Below are positions 18,700 to 28,231 of a stretch of 64,000 bases of DNA, one piece after another. The stretch comes from Paracoccaceae bacterium (GTDB lineage Bacteria > Pseudomonadota > Alphaproteobacteria > Rhodobacterales > Rhodobacteraceae). The translations under genes were made by a program, and so were the position numbers. Each line of letters starts with the position of its first letter. The stretch's first letter is position 1. Under the pieces are notes generated by a model. That model made no database searches. It was not told where the DNA came from and was given only the letters and a program-made list of their open reading frames with translations. The stretch lies in NCBI GenBank assembly GCA_022823605.1, contig JAJEHS010000001.1, positions 62,001-126,000 of the forward strand. The letters are read 5' to 3'.

Positions 18700-19884
18700 A
18701 TGCAGGAACTTACCACAAGATTGCGAATGTTTTTTTCGCTTTCATTGCTGACCATCATTCTGTTTGGTTGTGTTCAAACCGATATTCCCGATGTTCCCGT
18801 TCCAAAAGTTCAAAAAAACAACACTCCGATCAAGGTTGCCCTATTGATTCCCCTCACTTCGGAAGATCAGGGTATAGATCAACTTGCAATGAATCTTGAA
18901 AAAAGTGCACAACTTGCCTTAACAAAAATTGAATCATCTTCCCTTGAACTGACCACTTATGATACCCAGGGAACACCTGAAGGAGCTTTTCAGGCTGCAA
19001 GCCGGGCCATTGGAGATGGTAATAGTGTCATTCTCGGCCCCTTGTTCTCTGATTCAACCAGAGCCATAGCACCGTTGGTTAACATCCGTGGAGTACCTGT
19101 TTTGAGTTTTTCAAACGATGCCATGGTTGCAGGGGGAAATATATTCATCCTGGGTCAATCATTTGAAGATTCCGCCAACAGGATGGTGCAATACGTCAGT
19201 TCTCAGGGCAAGGTCAGCGGCATAATCGTCAGTTCAGACTCGCGTTCCGATTCCAGGGGTATGGATGCGTTGATGGAAGCAACTACAAATGCCGGGTTTG
19301 AGATCATTCAAACAATCAGTTATGAACTCTCCCAACCGGGAAGTTTGAATGCCGTCGAGCAAATAGTATTGGCTGTCGAAACCATTGAACCTGAGGTCAT
19401 ATTCCTGACCGGCAATACTGCAGGTGCCGTTACACTCATTGCCGAACTGCTAAATGAACGGAAAATCCCTGAGGATATAATCCTTGTTGGTATAGAAAGA
19501 TGGGATATTCCTGAGGTGGCACTTTCAGTGAAGGGGCTGCAGGGATCTATTTTCCCGATACCTGATCCTAATCAAAGTACCATATTCAGCAATAATTATC
19601 AGTATGTGTATGAAGAAATCCCCCATCCCCTGGCCGGATTGCCGTATGACGGTATTATTGCCCTTGACGAATTAATGAAAGAAAACGGGTCGGGTGTGAT
19701 TTCTCGAAGTTCAATACTGAACAGTGGAGAATTTTTCGGATCAACTGGCCCTTTCAAATTCAATCGAAGTGGAATAACAGAAAGGTCCCTGGCAATCGCC
19801 AAGATAGAAAACCAACAAATGACCATTGTTGACAAGGCACCAAGAAGCCTTGCCAGCTCGCCATTGGAGTTGCTTGAAAACTGA
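18700..19884 (+). CDS. Penicillin-binding protein activator lipoprotein, LppC/LpoA type
   Basis: A 394-residue lipoprotein. The signal peptide ends in the lipobox LFGC (Cys at about residue 24), so the protein should be anchored to a membrane, most likely the outer membrane. The rest is a periplasmic-binding-protein fold (KVALLIPLTSEDQGIDQLA ... GPLFSDSTRAIAPLVNIRG ... GIIVSSDSRSDSRGMDAL) seen in LppC/LpoA, which in gammaproteobacteria activates PBP1A. The divergent rsmI neighbour is the usual partner of lppC, which supports the assignment. AGGA lies directly before the ATG. Confidence 0.82.
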   Translation: MQELTTRLRMFFSLSLLTIILFGCVQTDIPDVPVPKVQKNNTPIKVALLIPLTSEDQGIDQLAMNLEKSAQLALTKIESSSLELTTYDTQGTPEGAFQAASRAIGDGNSVILGPLFSDSTRAIAPLVNIRGVPVLSFSNDAMVAGGNIFILGQSFEDSANRMVQYVSSQGKVSGIIVSSDSRSDSRGMDALMEATTNAGFEIIQTISYELSQPGSLNAVEQIVLAVETIEPEVIFLTGNTAGAVTLIAELLNERKIPEDIILVGIERWDIPEVALSVKGLQGSIFPIPDPNQSTIFSNNYQYVYEEIPHPLAGLPYDGIIALDELMKENGSGVISRSSILNSGEFFGSTGPFKFNRSGITERSLAIAKIENQQMTIVDKAPRSLASSPLELLEN

Positions 19885-20067
19885 TCCCGGTACATTTCGG
19901 AACTCCCATCAGCTGAGCGATTTGCAAATTTCTGTTGAAATACTGGCAATTGGGTTCGCCGAACAAAATTGAACCTCTTGATTCTTTCAATGGTATGTCG
20001 GGTCAGGTATTAATATTGTGTACGCTTCTTAATATCATTTCTTCGTAGCAAATTCGTGGGATTGTGA

Positions 20068-21612
20068 ATGGTTCGACCCTTCAAATTATTGAAAAACATT
20101 TTTACCGTTGGTTTTTGGACGCTCGTTAGTCGAATCCTTGGGTTTTGCAGAGATGTACTGTTTGCAGCATTTCTGGGTACTGGTCCACTCGCAGAAGCCT
20201 TTCTCATAGCCTTTACCCTTCCCAACATGTTTCGCCGCATCTTTGCAGAAGGTGCCTTGAATCTTGCCTTTGTACCCATGTTTTCAAAAAAGCTGGATAA
20301 CCGGGACCAGGCAAGGGAATTTGCTGAAAATTCCTTTTCGGTTTTGATTACCTTTCTGTTGGGACTTATCATCCTTGCACAATTATTCATGCCATTTCTT
20401 GTTTTGGCGATTGCCAGCGGTTTTTCCGGGGATGATCGATTTGATCTGGCTGTTCTATTTGGCAGGATTGCCTTTCCTTATGTGCTTTTCATTTCCGCTG
20501 CTGCCCTTTTGTCGGGTTTATTGAATTCACTCGGGCGATTTGTGGCAGCGGCAGCAGCACCCGTACTATTGAACGCCTTTTTTATCCTGAGTCTGTTCAG
20601 TTCCCATTGGCTGGAGTGGGATATTGGTTTGACACTAGCTTGGACAGTACCGATAGCAGGTATCGCACAGTTTGTTCTGGTTTGGTTTGCAGCCCTGAAA
20701 GCTGGTTTTAATCTAAGGTTGAAACTGCCAAAGTTTTCACCCGAAATAAAAAAGCTGCTGATATTGGCAGCGCCCGCGGCATTGACCGGCGGTGTTGTCC
20801 AAGTCAATCTTCTTATTGGCAGACAGGTGGCGAGTTTTACCGATGGGGCAGTTGCATGGTTGAGTTACGCTGACCGGCTATACCAGTTGCCCTTGGGGGT
20901 AGTGGGAATTGCTGTTGGTATAGTGTTGTTGCCGGAACTTTCAAAAAAACTGGCCGGGGGAGATCATGAGGGAGGAAACTATACCTTTAACCGTGCAACT
21001 GAAGCTGCCATGGCTCTCACCATACCTGCAACCGTTGCTTTGATAACCTTGGCCTTTCCAATAGTCAGCATTTTATTCGAAAGAGGTGCCTTTACTCAAA
21101 GCGATACCCTATACACTTCCCAAGCACTCATAATTTATGCCTTTGGGTTACCTGCCTTTGTACTTCAGAAAATTTATCAACCGATCTACTTTGCCAGGGA
21201 AAATACCAGAACACCATTTAATTTCGCCTTGGTTTCCATGCTTGTTAATGCTGTTGTTGCCATTGGACTGGCAACAACACTGGGTTTTTTGGCATCGGCC
21301 TTGGGCACAACCCTGGCAGGATGGGCAATGTTGGGACTTCTGGTATTCGGTACGCGTAAATATGAAGGTGCAGGAAAATTTGACAGTCAACTCAGGAGAA
21401 ATCTGTCCAAAATTATTATTGTTTCCATAATCATGGGCAGCACCCTGATTTTGGGAGATTTTGTGTTGGACGCCTGGCTTTATCAACCAGGTATTAGATA
21501 TGTTGGTCTAGCCATTTTGGTATTGGGAGGGTTACTTGTATACGGCTTGGCTCACCTCATCATGGGAACCTGGGATTGGAACCAGTTGAAAGGATTGATT
21601 AGAAGAAGTTAG
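20068..21612 (+). CDS. murJ: Lipid II flippase MurJ
   Basis: Integral membrane protein of 514 residues with about 14 hydrophobic helices, belonging to the MOP exporter superfamily. The family start is clear (SRILGFCRDVLFAAFLGTG, then AFTLPNMFRRIFAEGALNLA). Two further conserved stretches, WLSYADRLYQLPLGVVGIA and LFERGAFTQSDT, are also present. It moves lipid II across the inner membrane for peptidoglycan assembly. It is followed by a convergent rhomboid-like gene 2 bp away and then trpS, an order met in Rhodobacterales-type genomes (from memory). Confidence 0.94.
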   Translation: MVRPFKLLKNIFTVGFWTLVSRILGFCRDVLFAAFLGTGPLAEAFLIAFTLPNMFRRIFAEGALNLAFVPMFSKKLDNRDQAREFAENSFSVLITFLLGLIILAQLFMPFLVLAIASGFSGDDRFDLAVLFGRIAFPYVLFISAAALLSGLLNSLGRFVAAAAAPVLLNAFFILSLFSSHWLEWDIGLTLAWTVPIAGIAQFVLVWFAALKAGFNLRLKLPKFSPEIKKLLILAAPAALTGGVVQVNLLIGRQVASFTDGAVAWLSYADRLYQLPLGVVGIAVGIVLLPELSKKLAGGDHEGGNYTFNRATEAAMALTIPATVALITLAFPIVSILFERGAFTQSDTLYTSQALIIYAFGLPAFVLQKIYQPIYFARENTRTPFNFALVSMLVNAVVAIGLATTLGFLASALGTTLAGWAMLGLLVFGTRKYEGAGKFDSQLRRNLSKIIIVSIIMGSTLILGDFVLDAWLYQPGIRYVGLAILVLGGLLVYGLAHLIMGTWDWNQLKGLIRRS

Positions 21613-21614
21613 TT

Positions 21615-22310
21615 TCAAGAAAGTATTTTGATGATTAGTCTTTTGAATATTTCCAAAGTTTGCATGAAGCCGAATTGAAGCAGTGGAAAAAGTAAAAAAC
21701 CTGTAATGAAACCAATCAGGTCTGCAATCCAATAATTTGGTCCCCCGAAAACCAATTGGAATCCAATCTGAGCACTCAACAAAAAGACCGGTACAGCAAA
21801 AAATCCTTCAAACTCTTTTTTACCTTCCAGATACTGAAGTGCCAGAAGAAATATAAAACCACCGACAAATCCAAAAAATCCAGGCGAGGAGCCCAGCAGT
21901 GGAAAGGATTCATCAAGGAGAAATCCGTAACCCAAGGCACCAAAAAATGAGGACACCAGGAAGAAGGCAATTATCTGCAAGTCATTTGCATATCGGGCAA
22001 GAAGGTTTCCAAATGCCAAGGTAAAAACAACACTGAAAACGGATGCAACAAAATTCACATGAATAAATGAATAGGTGAATAAACGCATGCTTTCCTTGTT
22101 GATAATATTGAAGGTAGAAATCTGGGCAGTAAAAATTTGATTCCAAAAGCCAAAATCCCTCATTGCAACAAGCCTTAAATCCTCACCGGTCAGGCCAAAT
22201 ATCGGTGCACTCTCACTTAGGCTGAAAAGGAATTCCATGCCTCCGATGATGGCGGCAAGAATTACAATGCTTTTTGGCAGTTTTTGAAACATCCCGATAC
22301 TATCCTTCAA
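21615..22310 (-). CDS. Rhomboid-fold membrane protein lacking the usual catalytic His
   Basis: Multi-spanning membrane protein, 231 residues, with about six hydrophobic helices. The helix-2 region FTYSFIHVNFVASVFSVVF and the LGSSPGFFGFVGG loop correspond to the His/Asn helix and the GxSG serine loop of rhomboid intramembrane proteases. The last helix reads YWIADLIGFITGF, where active members have AHxGG; the catalytic His position is Asp. The protein is therefore probably a pseudoprotease or chaperone-like rhomboid. Its place between murJ and trpS matches the usual neighbourhood. Confidence 0.72.
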   Translation of the reverse strand: MKDSIGMFQKLPKSIVILAAIIGGMEFLFSLSESAPIFGLTGEDLRLVAMRDFGFWNQIFTAQISTFNIINKESMRLFTYSFIHVNFVASVFSVVFTLAFGNLLARYANDLQIIAFFLVSSFFGALGYGFLLDESFPLLGSSPGFFGFVGGFIFLLALQYLEGKKEFEGFFAVPVFLLSAQIGFQLVFGGPNYWIADLIGFITGFLLFPLLQFGFMQTLEIFKRLIIKILS

Positions 22311-22382
22311 TCAAATCTTTAAACTCGAAGGGCTGTAAATTATTAATACAAAGAACTCTTTCATAATTAACTTGAGAATTAA

Positions 22383-23405
22383 ATGAACAACACGATAGAC
22401 AAGAAGCGGGTTTTTTCAGGAATTCAACCCAGCGGACAACTGACCATTGCCAATTATCTTGGTGCGCTGAAGAATTTTGTCCAACTGCAGAAAGCAGGAA
22501 CGGAATGTGTTTACTGTGTTGTCGATTTGCATGCAATAACCGTCTGGCAAGAACCAAATGAGCTGAGAAATGCCATAAGACATGCAGCTGCCTGTTTTAT
22601 AGCATCAGGAATAAATGTGGAAAAGTCGATACTTTTCAACCAGAGTCTGGTTTCCGCTCATGCTGAACTTGCCTGGATTTTCAATTGTGTGGCCCGCATG
22701 GGATGGTTGAACAGAATGACACAATTCAAGGAAAAGGCCGGTTCCAACCGGGAGAATTCATCTGTTGGCCTATTTGCCTATCCGACCCTGATGGCTTCGG
22801 ATATATTGTTATATCATGCAACTCATGTTCCGGTAGGTGATGATCAAAAACAGCATCTTGAACTAACGAGGGATATCGCAATAAAATTCAACAACGATTT
22901 TGGGGTTGAATTCTTCCCGGTGATTGAACCCATAATTGAAGGTAATGCCACCAGAATCATGAGTCTTCGGGACGGCACCAAGAAAATGTCAAAATCGGAT
23001 CGCTCCGATTTAAGCCGTATCAACCTAACGGATGACAAGGATTTAATTGCCAAAAAAATCAGGAAGGCCAAGACCGACCAATATCCTCTACCTGGTGGTA
23101 GTGAAGAACTTGAAGACAGACCGGAAGCCAAGAATTTGGTCAATATTTATTCAGCCCTTGCCGAAACCCCGACTGAATCGGTCTTGAATCAGTTTGAAGG
23201 GAAAATGTTTTCAGACTTCAAGCCCCGATTGGCTGAATTAGCGGTGGAAAAGATATCTCCGATCACATCTGAGGCAAACAAATTGATGAGTGATGGAAAA
23301 GAGTTGGACAAGATACTGGAAAATGGTGCCGAGAGGGCTAGGAAAATAGCCGATCCCATCATTCGAAAAACATATGAGATAGTTGGCTTGAAAACAGAAA
23401 GTTGA
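22383..23405 (+). CDS. trpS: Tryptophanyl-tRNA synthetase
   Basis: Class Ic aminoacyl-tRNA synthetase charging tRNA-Trp, 340 residues, cytoplasmic. The HIGH equivalent is in [17 protein letters not shown] (residues 13-29). The KMSKS loop is [33 protein letters not shown], a tryptophan-pocket signature, is intact. Length is normal. The gene is divergent from the rhomboid-like gene and followed 13 bp later by the aminotransferase. Confidence 0.96.
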   Translation: MNNTIDKKRVFSGIQPSGQLTIANYLGALKNFVQLQKAGTECVYCVVDLHAITVWQEPNELRNAIRHAAACFIASGINVEKSILFNQSLVSAHAELAWIFNCVARMGWLNRMTQFKEKAGSNRENSSVGLFAYPTLMASDILLYHATHVPVGDDQKQHLELTRDIAIKFNNDFGVEFFPVIEPIIEGNATRIMSLRDGTKKMSKSDRSDLSRINLTDDKDLIAKKIRKAKTDQYPLPGGSEELEDRPEAKNLVNIYSALAETPTESVLNQFEGKMFSDFKPRLAELAVEKISPITSEANKLMSDGKELDKILENGAERARKIADPIIRKTYEIVGLKTES

Positions 23406-23418
23406 TAAGGATTTGACC

Positions 23419-24294
23419 ATGGTAGCTGGAACGAATATAAAAACCTACTTCAATGGAACTTGGCATGATGAAAACAGTTTGGTCATGCGGGCTGCCGATC
23501 ATGGTGCATGGTTGGGATCAAATGTATTTGATGGTGCCCGATATGCCTTTGGTATAGCTCCTGATCTTGATTTTCATTGCCAGCGAGTCAACAATTCTGC
23601 CATTGCACTTGGAATAACACCGACCAAGACACCGGAGGAAATTCATGAAATTGCAATCGAAGGCCTGAAACTTTATCCACAGGATTCCGCAGTTTATATA
23701 AGACCAATGTATTGGGCTATTGATGGTGGGCATATGGCTGTTATACCCAAGGAGGGTTCAACCGGTTTTTGCGTATGTCTTGAAGAAATACCAATGCCAC
23801 CTGATGAAGCGACATTAACCCTCACAACCACCCAGTTTCATCGACCTGTAATTGCTACGGCCCTAGTCAATGCCAAAGCGGGTTGTCTCTATCCCAACAA
23901 TGGCAGAATGCTCCGCGAAGCCATAACCAAGGGTTTTGATAATGCCTTGGTGGCAGATGCCATGGGTAATGTTGCTGAAACAGCCACTTCGAATATTTTC
24001 ATGGTAAAGGATGGAATTGTCAAAACACCCATTGAAAATGGCACCTTTCTGGCTGGAGTTACCAGAAAAAGGGTAATCTCGCTTCTCAGGGATGAAGGTT
24101 ATGATGTCAAGGAATCCGTTTTGACATTCGAGGATTTTCACGATGCCGATGAAGTGTTTACCACCGGGAACATGGCCAAGGTAGTTCCAGTTACCCGTTT
24201 TGATGATACGTACTACCAGGCAGGTTCAGTTGCCAGGGAAGCCAAAAAGCTATATTGGAATTGGGCTCACAGGGTGTGTTCCAAAATTATCTGA
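23419..24294 (+). CDS. ilvE: Class IV aminotransferase, branched-chain amino acid type
   Basis: PLP enzyme of fold type IV, 291 residues from ATG 23419 (AAGGA seven bases upstream); a TTG at 23413 is too close to that site. It exchanges amino groups between valine/leucine/isoleucine and 2-oxoglutarate. Visible features are NVFDGARYAFG, the YIRPMYWA strand, PLP Lys in LVNAKAGCLYPNN, and GNVAETATSNIFMVKDG, typical of IlvE and related enzymes. D-amino acid or aminodeoxychorismate activities are possible alternatives. It is likely co-transcribed with trpS. Confidence 0.85.
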   Translation: MVAGTNIKTYFNGTWHDENSLVMRAADHGAWLGSNVFDGARYAFGIAPDLDFHCQRVNNSAIALGITPTKTPEEIHEIAIEGLKLYPQDSAVYIRPMYWAIDGGHMAVIPKEGSTGFCVCLEEIPMPPDEATLTLTTTQFHRPVIATALVNAKAGCLYPNNGRMLREAITKGFDNALVADAMGNVAETATSNIFMVKDGIVKTPIENGTFLAGVTRKRVISLLRDEGYDVKESVLTFEDFHDADEVFTTGNMAKVVPVTRFDDTYYQAGSVAREAKKLYWNWAHRVCSKII

Positions 24295-24322
24295 ATACAT
24301 GCATTTCTAAACTAACTTGTAG

Positions 24323-24778
24323 CTATTGTTGGGTATTCTTTTCCTCAACAACTTCCTGGAATTTTGTAAAAAACTTATCAGCCAGCTTCTTGGCAACACC
24401 TCCAACCAATCTGGAGCCGAGTTGGGCAATTTTTCCGCCGAGCTTGGCATCAACTTCATATTCCAGAAATGTACCTGAATCAATATCCGAGAGCTTGACC
24501 CTGGCAACTCCACTGCCCATTCCGGCAGCACCTGCCTTTGCTTCTCCCTTCAGCGTATAACTGTTTTCCGGATTTATATCGTCCAAATCAATACGTCCCT
24601 TGAAGGTCGCCTTGACCGGGCCGATTTTCTGGGTCACCTTGATTTGATATCCTTCTTCAATGTTTCCGTCAAATTCCTCGCATCCGGGAATACTGTCTTT
24701 CAGGACCTCAGGATCATTCAATCCTGCCCAGACCTGGGATCTTGGTACGGCGATTTCCCTATCACCCTTTAATTCCAT
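24323..24778 (-). CDS. CoxG-like SRPBCC family protein
   Basis: A 151-residue START/SRPBCC-fold protein of the carbon monoxide dehydrogenase subunit G family. Motifs are GDREIAVPRSQVWAGLNDPE, SIPGCEEF and the C-terminal LGSRLVGGVAKKLADKFF helix typical of CoxG, with a Lys/Glu-rich tail. In CO-oxidising bacteria CoxG recruits the enzyme to the membrane, but the family is widespread without cox genes, as here. Its job in this organism is unknown. It is convergent with the aminotransferase. Confidence 0.82.
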   Translation of the reverse strand: MELKGDREIAVPRSQVWAGLNDPEVLKDSIPGCEEFDGNIEEGYQIKVTQKIGPVKATFKGRIDLDDINPENSYTLKGEAKAGAAGMGSGVARVKLSDIDSGTFLEYEVDAKLGGKIAQLGSRLVGGVAKKLADKFFTKFQEVVEEKNTQQ

Positions 24779-25192
24779 TCAAAACTCCAATCAATCCAAT
24801 AAAAAAACAATAGCAAATCAGCATATGAAAAATAGGTATACCCCATACTTTTCAAGGATTCACAAGAAATTTGAATCATTTCCAAGGAATTTTTAATTTT
24901 TCGAAAAAGGCTTTAAAGTGCCTCTGTCATTGACTTGTCTATTAGTTAGCTAACTTGGTATGATATTTGTTAGAGTATGCACCACCCCTTGCTGATCATT
25001 AAGCAAAGAATAATCCTACGGGCAACTTATTTCGGAGTAAGGTTTTGAAAGAACATAACAAAAATTGATAAAATTTATGAAAAATTGAGATGATATTAAA
25101 AATATAGTATTAGAATTAAAATAAATCCTATTGGTAATCAAAATTTCAGAAAAATAGTTTTTATTGACCAAAATTATTAAGGGAGTTTTAAA
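24779..25192. other. Intergenic region with promoter and long leader of the polyol operon
   Basis: A 414-bp region between the divergent coxG-like gene and the polyol binding protein. It contains the promoter and operator described separately and a leader of roughly 220 nt. In the leader TTGCT and AGCAA flank GATCATTA (around 24992-25009), a small hairpin. No known riboswitch was recognised. Confidence 0.45.
24935..24964 (+). promoter_or_regulatory. Polyol operon promoter with a palindromic operator in its spacer
   Basis: TTGTCT at 24935-24940 and TATGAT at 24959-24964 are separated by 18 bp. The spacer contains the perfect 12-bp palindrome AGTTAGCTAACT at 24944-24955. A protein bound there would cover the promoter, so repression is the simplest reading. 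The regulator is unknown; the AraC protein in the operon normally prefers direct repeats. Confidence 0.5.
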
Positions 25193-26494
25193 ATGAAACT
25201 ATTTAGAATTTTTTCCTTATCGCTTTTCGCTCTGACTGCTGGTTCATTATCAGCCGGTGAGTTGACAATCGCTACCGTTAACAACGGTCACATGATTGAA
25301 ATGCAGAAGTTGACAGGGAAATTTGAAGAAGCACACCCGGGAATTACCGTCAATTGGGTAACTCTTGAGGAGGGTGTCCTTAGACAAAGGGTTACCACTG
25401 ACATTACCACAAAGGGCGGACAGTTTGATGTCATGACCATCGGTATGTATGAGGCACCCATTTGGGGTAGCAGGGGTTGGCTCGAAGAATTGACTTTTGA
25501 CGATTCTTATGACGTTAATGATATTCTGCCAGCCATGCGAGGTGGTTTATCTCATGAAGGCAAACTGTATGCCGCACCTTTCTATGGTGAAAGTTCCATG
25601 ATCATGTATCGTAAGGACTTGGTAGATGCTGCTGGCATGACCATTCCTGATAACCCCACCTGGGGCCATATCCAGGATGTAGCTGCCGCCATAACCAACA
25701 AGGATGAAGGTGTTTATGGTATTTGCCTCAGGGGTAAACCCGGTTGGGGAGATAACGCAGCATTCATCACAACCATGGCCAACTCCTTTGGTGCACGATG
25801 GTTTGATGAAAACTGGAAGCCACAACTTGACAGTGCCGCTTGGAGGCATGCCATTGATTTCTATCTGAACCTGATGAACAATTATGGTCCTCCGGGTTCC
25901 AGTGCAAATAGCTTCAACGAAATTCTGGCTCTGTTCAACGAAGGTAAATGTGGAATGTGGATTGATGCCACAATTGCAGCTTCCTTCATCTCCGATCCCC
26001 GTCAATCCAAGGTAGCTGACAATGTTGCATTCGCTCAAGCACCCGTAGCAGTTACCCATCGTGGAGCAAATTGGCTCTGGGCCTGGGCTTTGGCTGTACC
26101 TGCCGGAACCAAGCAGTCTGATGATGCCAAGAAGTTCATTCAATGGGCTACTTCCAAGGAGTACATTGAGTTGGTCGCAGAAACAAATGGTTGGGCATCA
26201 GTACCTACCGGTACTCGTCAGAGCACTTATGATAACCCGAATTTCCAAAGTGCTGCTATTTTCGCAGATGCGGAACTGGCTGCCATTCTTTCAGCCAATC
26301 CTTCCAACAGCACACAGGACCCAACTCCATATACCGGTGTCCAGTTTGCTGCCATTCCTGAATTCCAGGCCATTGGTATTGCCGTTGGACAACAATTCAG
26401 TGCTGCACTCGCTGGTGACGTCACAGCCGAGGAAGCCTTGGCAAACGCTCAGGAAGCCGCTGACAGGGAAATGTCAAAAGCAGGATACTATTAA
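25193..26494 (+). CDS. Polyol ABC transporter substrate-binding protein (SmoE/MtlE-like)
   Basis: Periplasmic binding protein of 433 residues with a Sec signal (MKLFRIFSLSLFALTAG, cleavage near LSAGE). GGAG lies eight bases before the ATG. The sequence (QFDVMTIGMYEAPIWGSRGW, GESSMIMYRKDLVDAAG, GANWLWAWALAVPAG) matches sorbitol/mannitol binding proteins of the SmoE type. It starts an operon with two permeases, an SDR, an AraC regulator and mannitol dehydrogenase. That context supports mannitol, sorbitol or a related polyol as substrate. Confidence 0.88.
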   Translation: MKLFRIFSLSLFALTAGSLSAGELTIATVNNGHMIEMQKLTGKFEEAHPGITVNWVTLEEGVLRQRVTTDITTKGGQFDVMTIGMYEAPIWGSRGWLEELTFDDSYDVNDILPAMRGGLSHEGKLYAAPFYGESSMIMYRKDLVDAAGMTIPDNPTWGHIQDVAAAITNKDEGVYGICLRGKPGWGDNAAFITTMANSFGARWFDENWKPQLDSAAWRHAIDFYLNLMNNYGPPGSSANSFNEILALFNEGKCGMWIDATIAASFISDPRQSKVADNVAFAQAPVAVTHRGANWLWAWALAVPAGTKQSDDAKKFIQWATSKEYIELVAETNGWASVPTGTRQSTYDNPNFQSAAIFADAELAAILSANPSNSTQDPTPYTGVQFAAIPEFQAIGIAVGQQFSAALAGDVTAEEALANAQEAADREMSKAGYY

Positions 26495-26540
26495 TGTATC
26501 CAATTTCTACATTCAAATTGTAGAGAAAGCTGTTTAAATT

Positions 26541-27401
26541 ATGAAAAGCAGGACTATCGCCTTTCTTCAGGCACCAAGTATAGTCCTGCTTTTACTTTGG
26601 ATGATCGTACCCTTGAGTATGACCATCTATTTTTCCACTATCCGATTTAACCTTTTATACCCTGAACGAACTGGATTCATCGGATTTTCAAATTACGAAT
26701 TTTTCATTACCGATCCGGGGTTTGTATCTGCCGTAATCAATACCCTGGTTTTAGTACTTTCCGTACTTGTCATAACTGTAACTCTTGGTATGGCCCTTGC
26801 AGTACTGGTAAATTTTTCATTCCGAGGACGAGGTATCGTAAGGGTTCTGCTGATTTCACCCTTTTTCATAATGCCAACGGTCAATGCTCTCCTTTGGAAA
26901 AACATGTTCATGAATCCCGTTTACGGACTTTTTTCAGTGGTTTCAACCTTTCTGGGCATGGAACCGATTGATTGGCTTGCCAATTTTCCACTTGGGTCCA
27001 TAATCATAATGATTAGCTGGCAATGGATACCTTTTGCCTTTTTGATTTTCATGACCTCTCTTCAGTCTCAGGATCCTGAACCCTTGGAAGCTGCCTCCCT
27101 CGACGGAGCAAATGCCTGGCAAAAGTTCAGATACATGACCGTTCCCCATCTGAGCAGAGCCATTGCAGTAGTCATCATGATACAAACCATTTTTCATCTT
27201 TCGATTTTTGCCGAAATTTTTGTCACCACTGGTGGAGGACCTGGTTTTAACAGTACCAATATGGCTTTTCTCATTTTTTCTCAGGCCTTGTTGCAGTTTG
27301 ACGCAGGGGTAGCATCAGCTGGTGGGGTATTTGCCATTATCCTCGCCAATATCGTTGCCATTTTTCTAATCCGCTTGGTCGGAAAAACACTGGTGGTCTA
27401 G
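26541..27401 (+). CDS. Polyol ABC transporter permease 1 (SmoF-like)
   Basis: CUT1 permease of 286 residues with about six membrane helices. The EAA loop is visible as PLEAASLDGANAWQKFRYMT near residues 181-200. It lies 46 bp downstream of the binding protein and 5 bp before the second permease. The Smo family name is inferred from the operon partners. Confidence 0.87.
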   Translation: MKSRTIAFLQAPSIVLLLLWMIVPLSMTIYFSTIRFNLLYPERTGFIGFSNYEFFITDPGFVSAVINTLVLVLSVLVITVTLGMALAVLVNFSFRGRGIVRVLLISPFFIMPTVNALLWKNMFMNPVYGLFSVVSTFLGMEPIDWLANFPLGSIIIMISWQWIPFAFLIFMTSLQSQDPEPLEAASLDGANAWQKFRYMTVPHLSRAIAVVIMIQTIFHLSIFAEIFVTTGGGPGFNSTNMAFLIFSQALLQFDAGVASAGGVFAIILANIVAIFLIRLVGKTLVV

Positions 27402-27406
27402 GATCA

Positions 27407-28231
27407 ATGCGACTCACACCCAAACAAAAGCATACTCTGAGAGTACTACTGTCCTGGGGTGCAGGCATAATAATGTTTTTCCCGATTTTCTGGTTGGTTT
27501 TAACAAGTTTCAAAACTGAATTGCAGGCCATTTCAGTTCCACCACTTTTGTTTTTTGAACCCACCCTGGAGAACTTTGCTCTGGTTCAGGAACGTAGTGA
27601 CTATTTTTCCTACGCCATCAATTCGGTGATAACATCTTTTGGTGCCACATTACTGGCATTGCTGATTGCCATACCGGGTGCTTATGCCATGGCATTTTGG
27701 CCCAGCCGATTTACCAAGGACATTCTCTTGTGGATGCTTTCAACCAAAATGCTTCCGGCCGTGGGTGTACTTATGCCGATTTACCTCCTGGTCCAAAAAG
27801 CAGGACTACTTGATACCAGAACAGCCCTGGTCATTATTTTTGCCATGATAAATCTTCCAATCGTCATCTGGATGCTATTCAGTTATTTCAAGGAAGTTCC
27901 GAAGGAGATACTGGAATCAGCCAGAATGGACGGGGCTTCAACATTTGACGTAATCACCAAGTTATTACTACCACTTACCAAGGGCGGAATATTATCCACT
28001 GCCCTTCTGAGTATTGTATTATGCTGGAATGAAGCCTTTTGGTCAATCAACCTTACAGCTTCAGACGCAGGGACTCTTACCGCCCTTGTGGCTTCATATT
28101 CCAGCCCGGAAGGACTTTTCTGGGCCAAGCTTTCCGCCGTTTCAACCTTGGCATGTGCACCAATTGTTGTTTTCGGCTGGTTCTGCCAAAAACAGCTGGT
28201 GCAGGGATTGACTTTCGGGGCAGTCAAATGA
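27407..28231 (+). CDS. Polyol ABC transporter permease 2 (SmoG-like)
   Basis: Second CUT1 permease, 274 residues, with about six membrane helices and the EAA loop LESARMDGASTFDVITKLLL near residues 168-187. Its stop overlaps the start of the SDR gene (ATGA at 28228-28231), so translation is coupled. In the known smo operon the ATPase gene smoK follows smoG; here it does not. Confidence 0.87.
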   Translation: MRLTPKQKHTLRVLLSWGAGIIMFFPIFWLVLTSFKTELQAISVPPLLFFEPTLENFALVQERSDYFSYAINSVITSFGATLLALLIAIPGAYAMAFWPSRFTKDILLWMLSTKMLPAVGVLMPIYLLVQKAGLLDTRTALVIIFAMINLPIVIWMLFSYFKEVPKEILESARMDGASTFDVITKLLLPLTKGGILSTALLSIVLCWNEAFWSINLTASDAGTLTALVASYSSPEGLFWAKLSAVSTLACAPIVVFGWFCQKQLVQGLTFGAVK

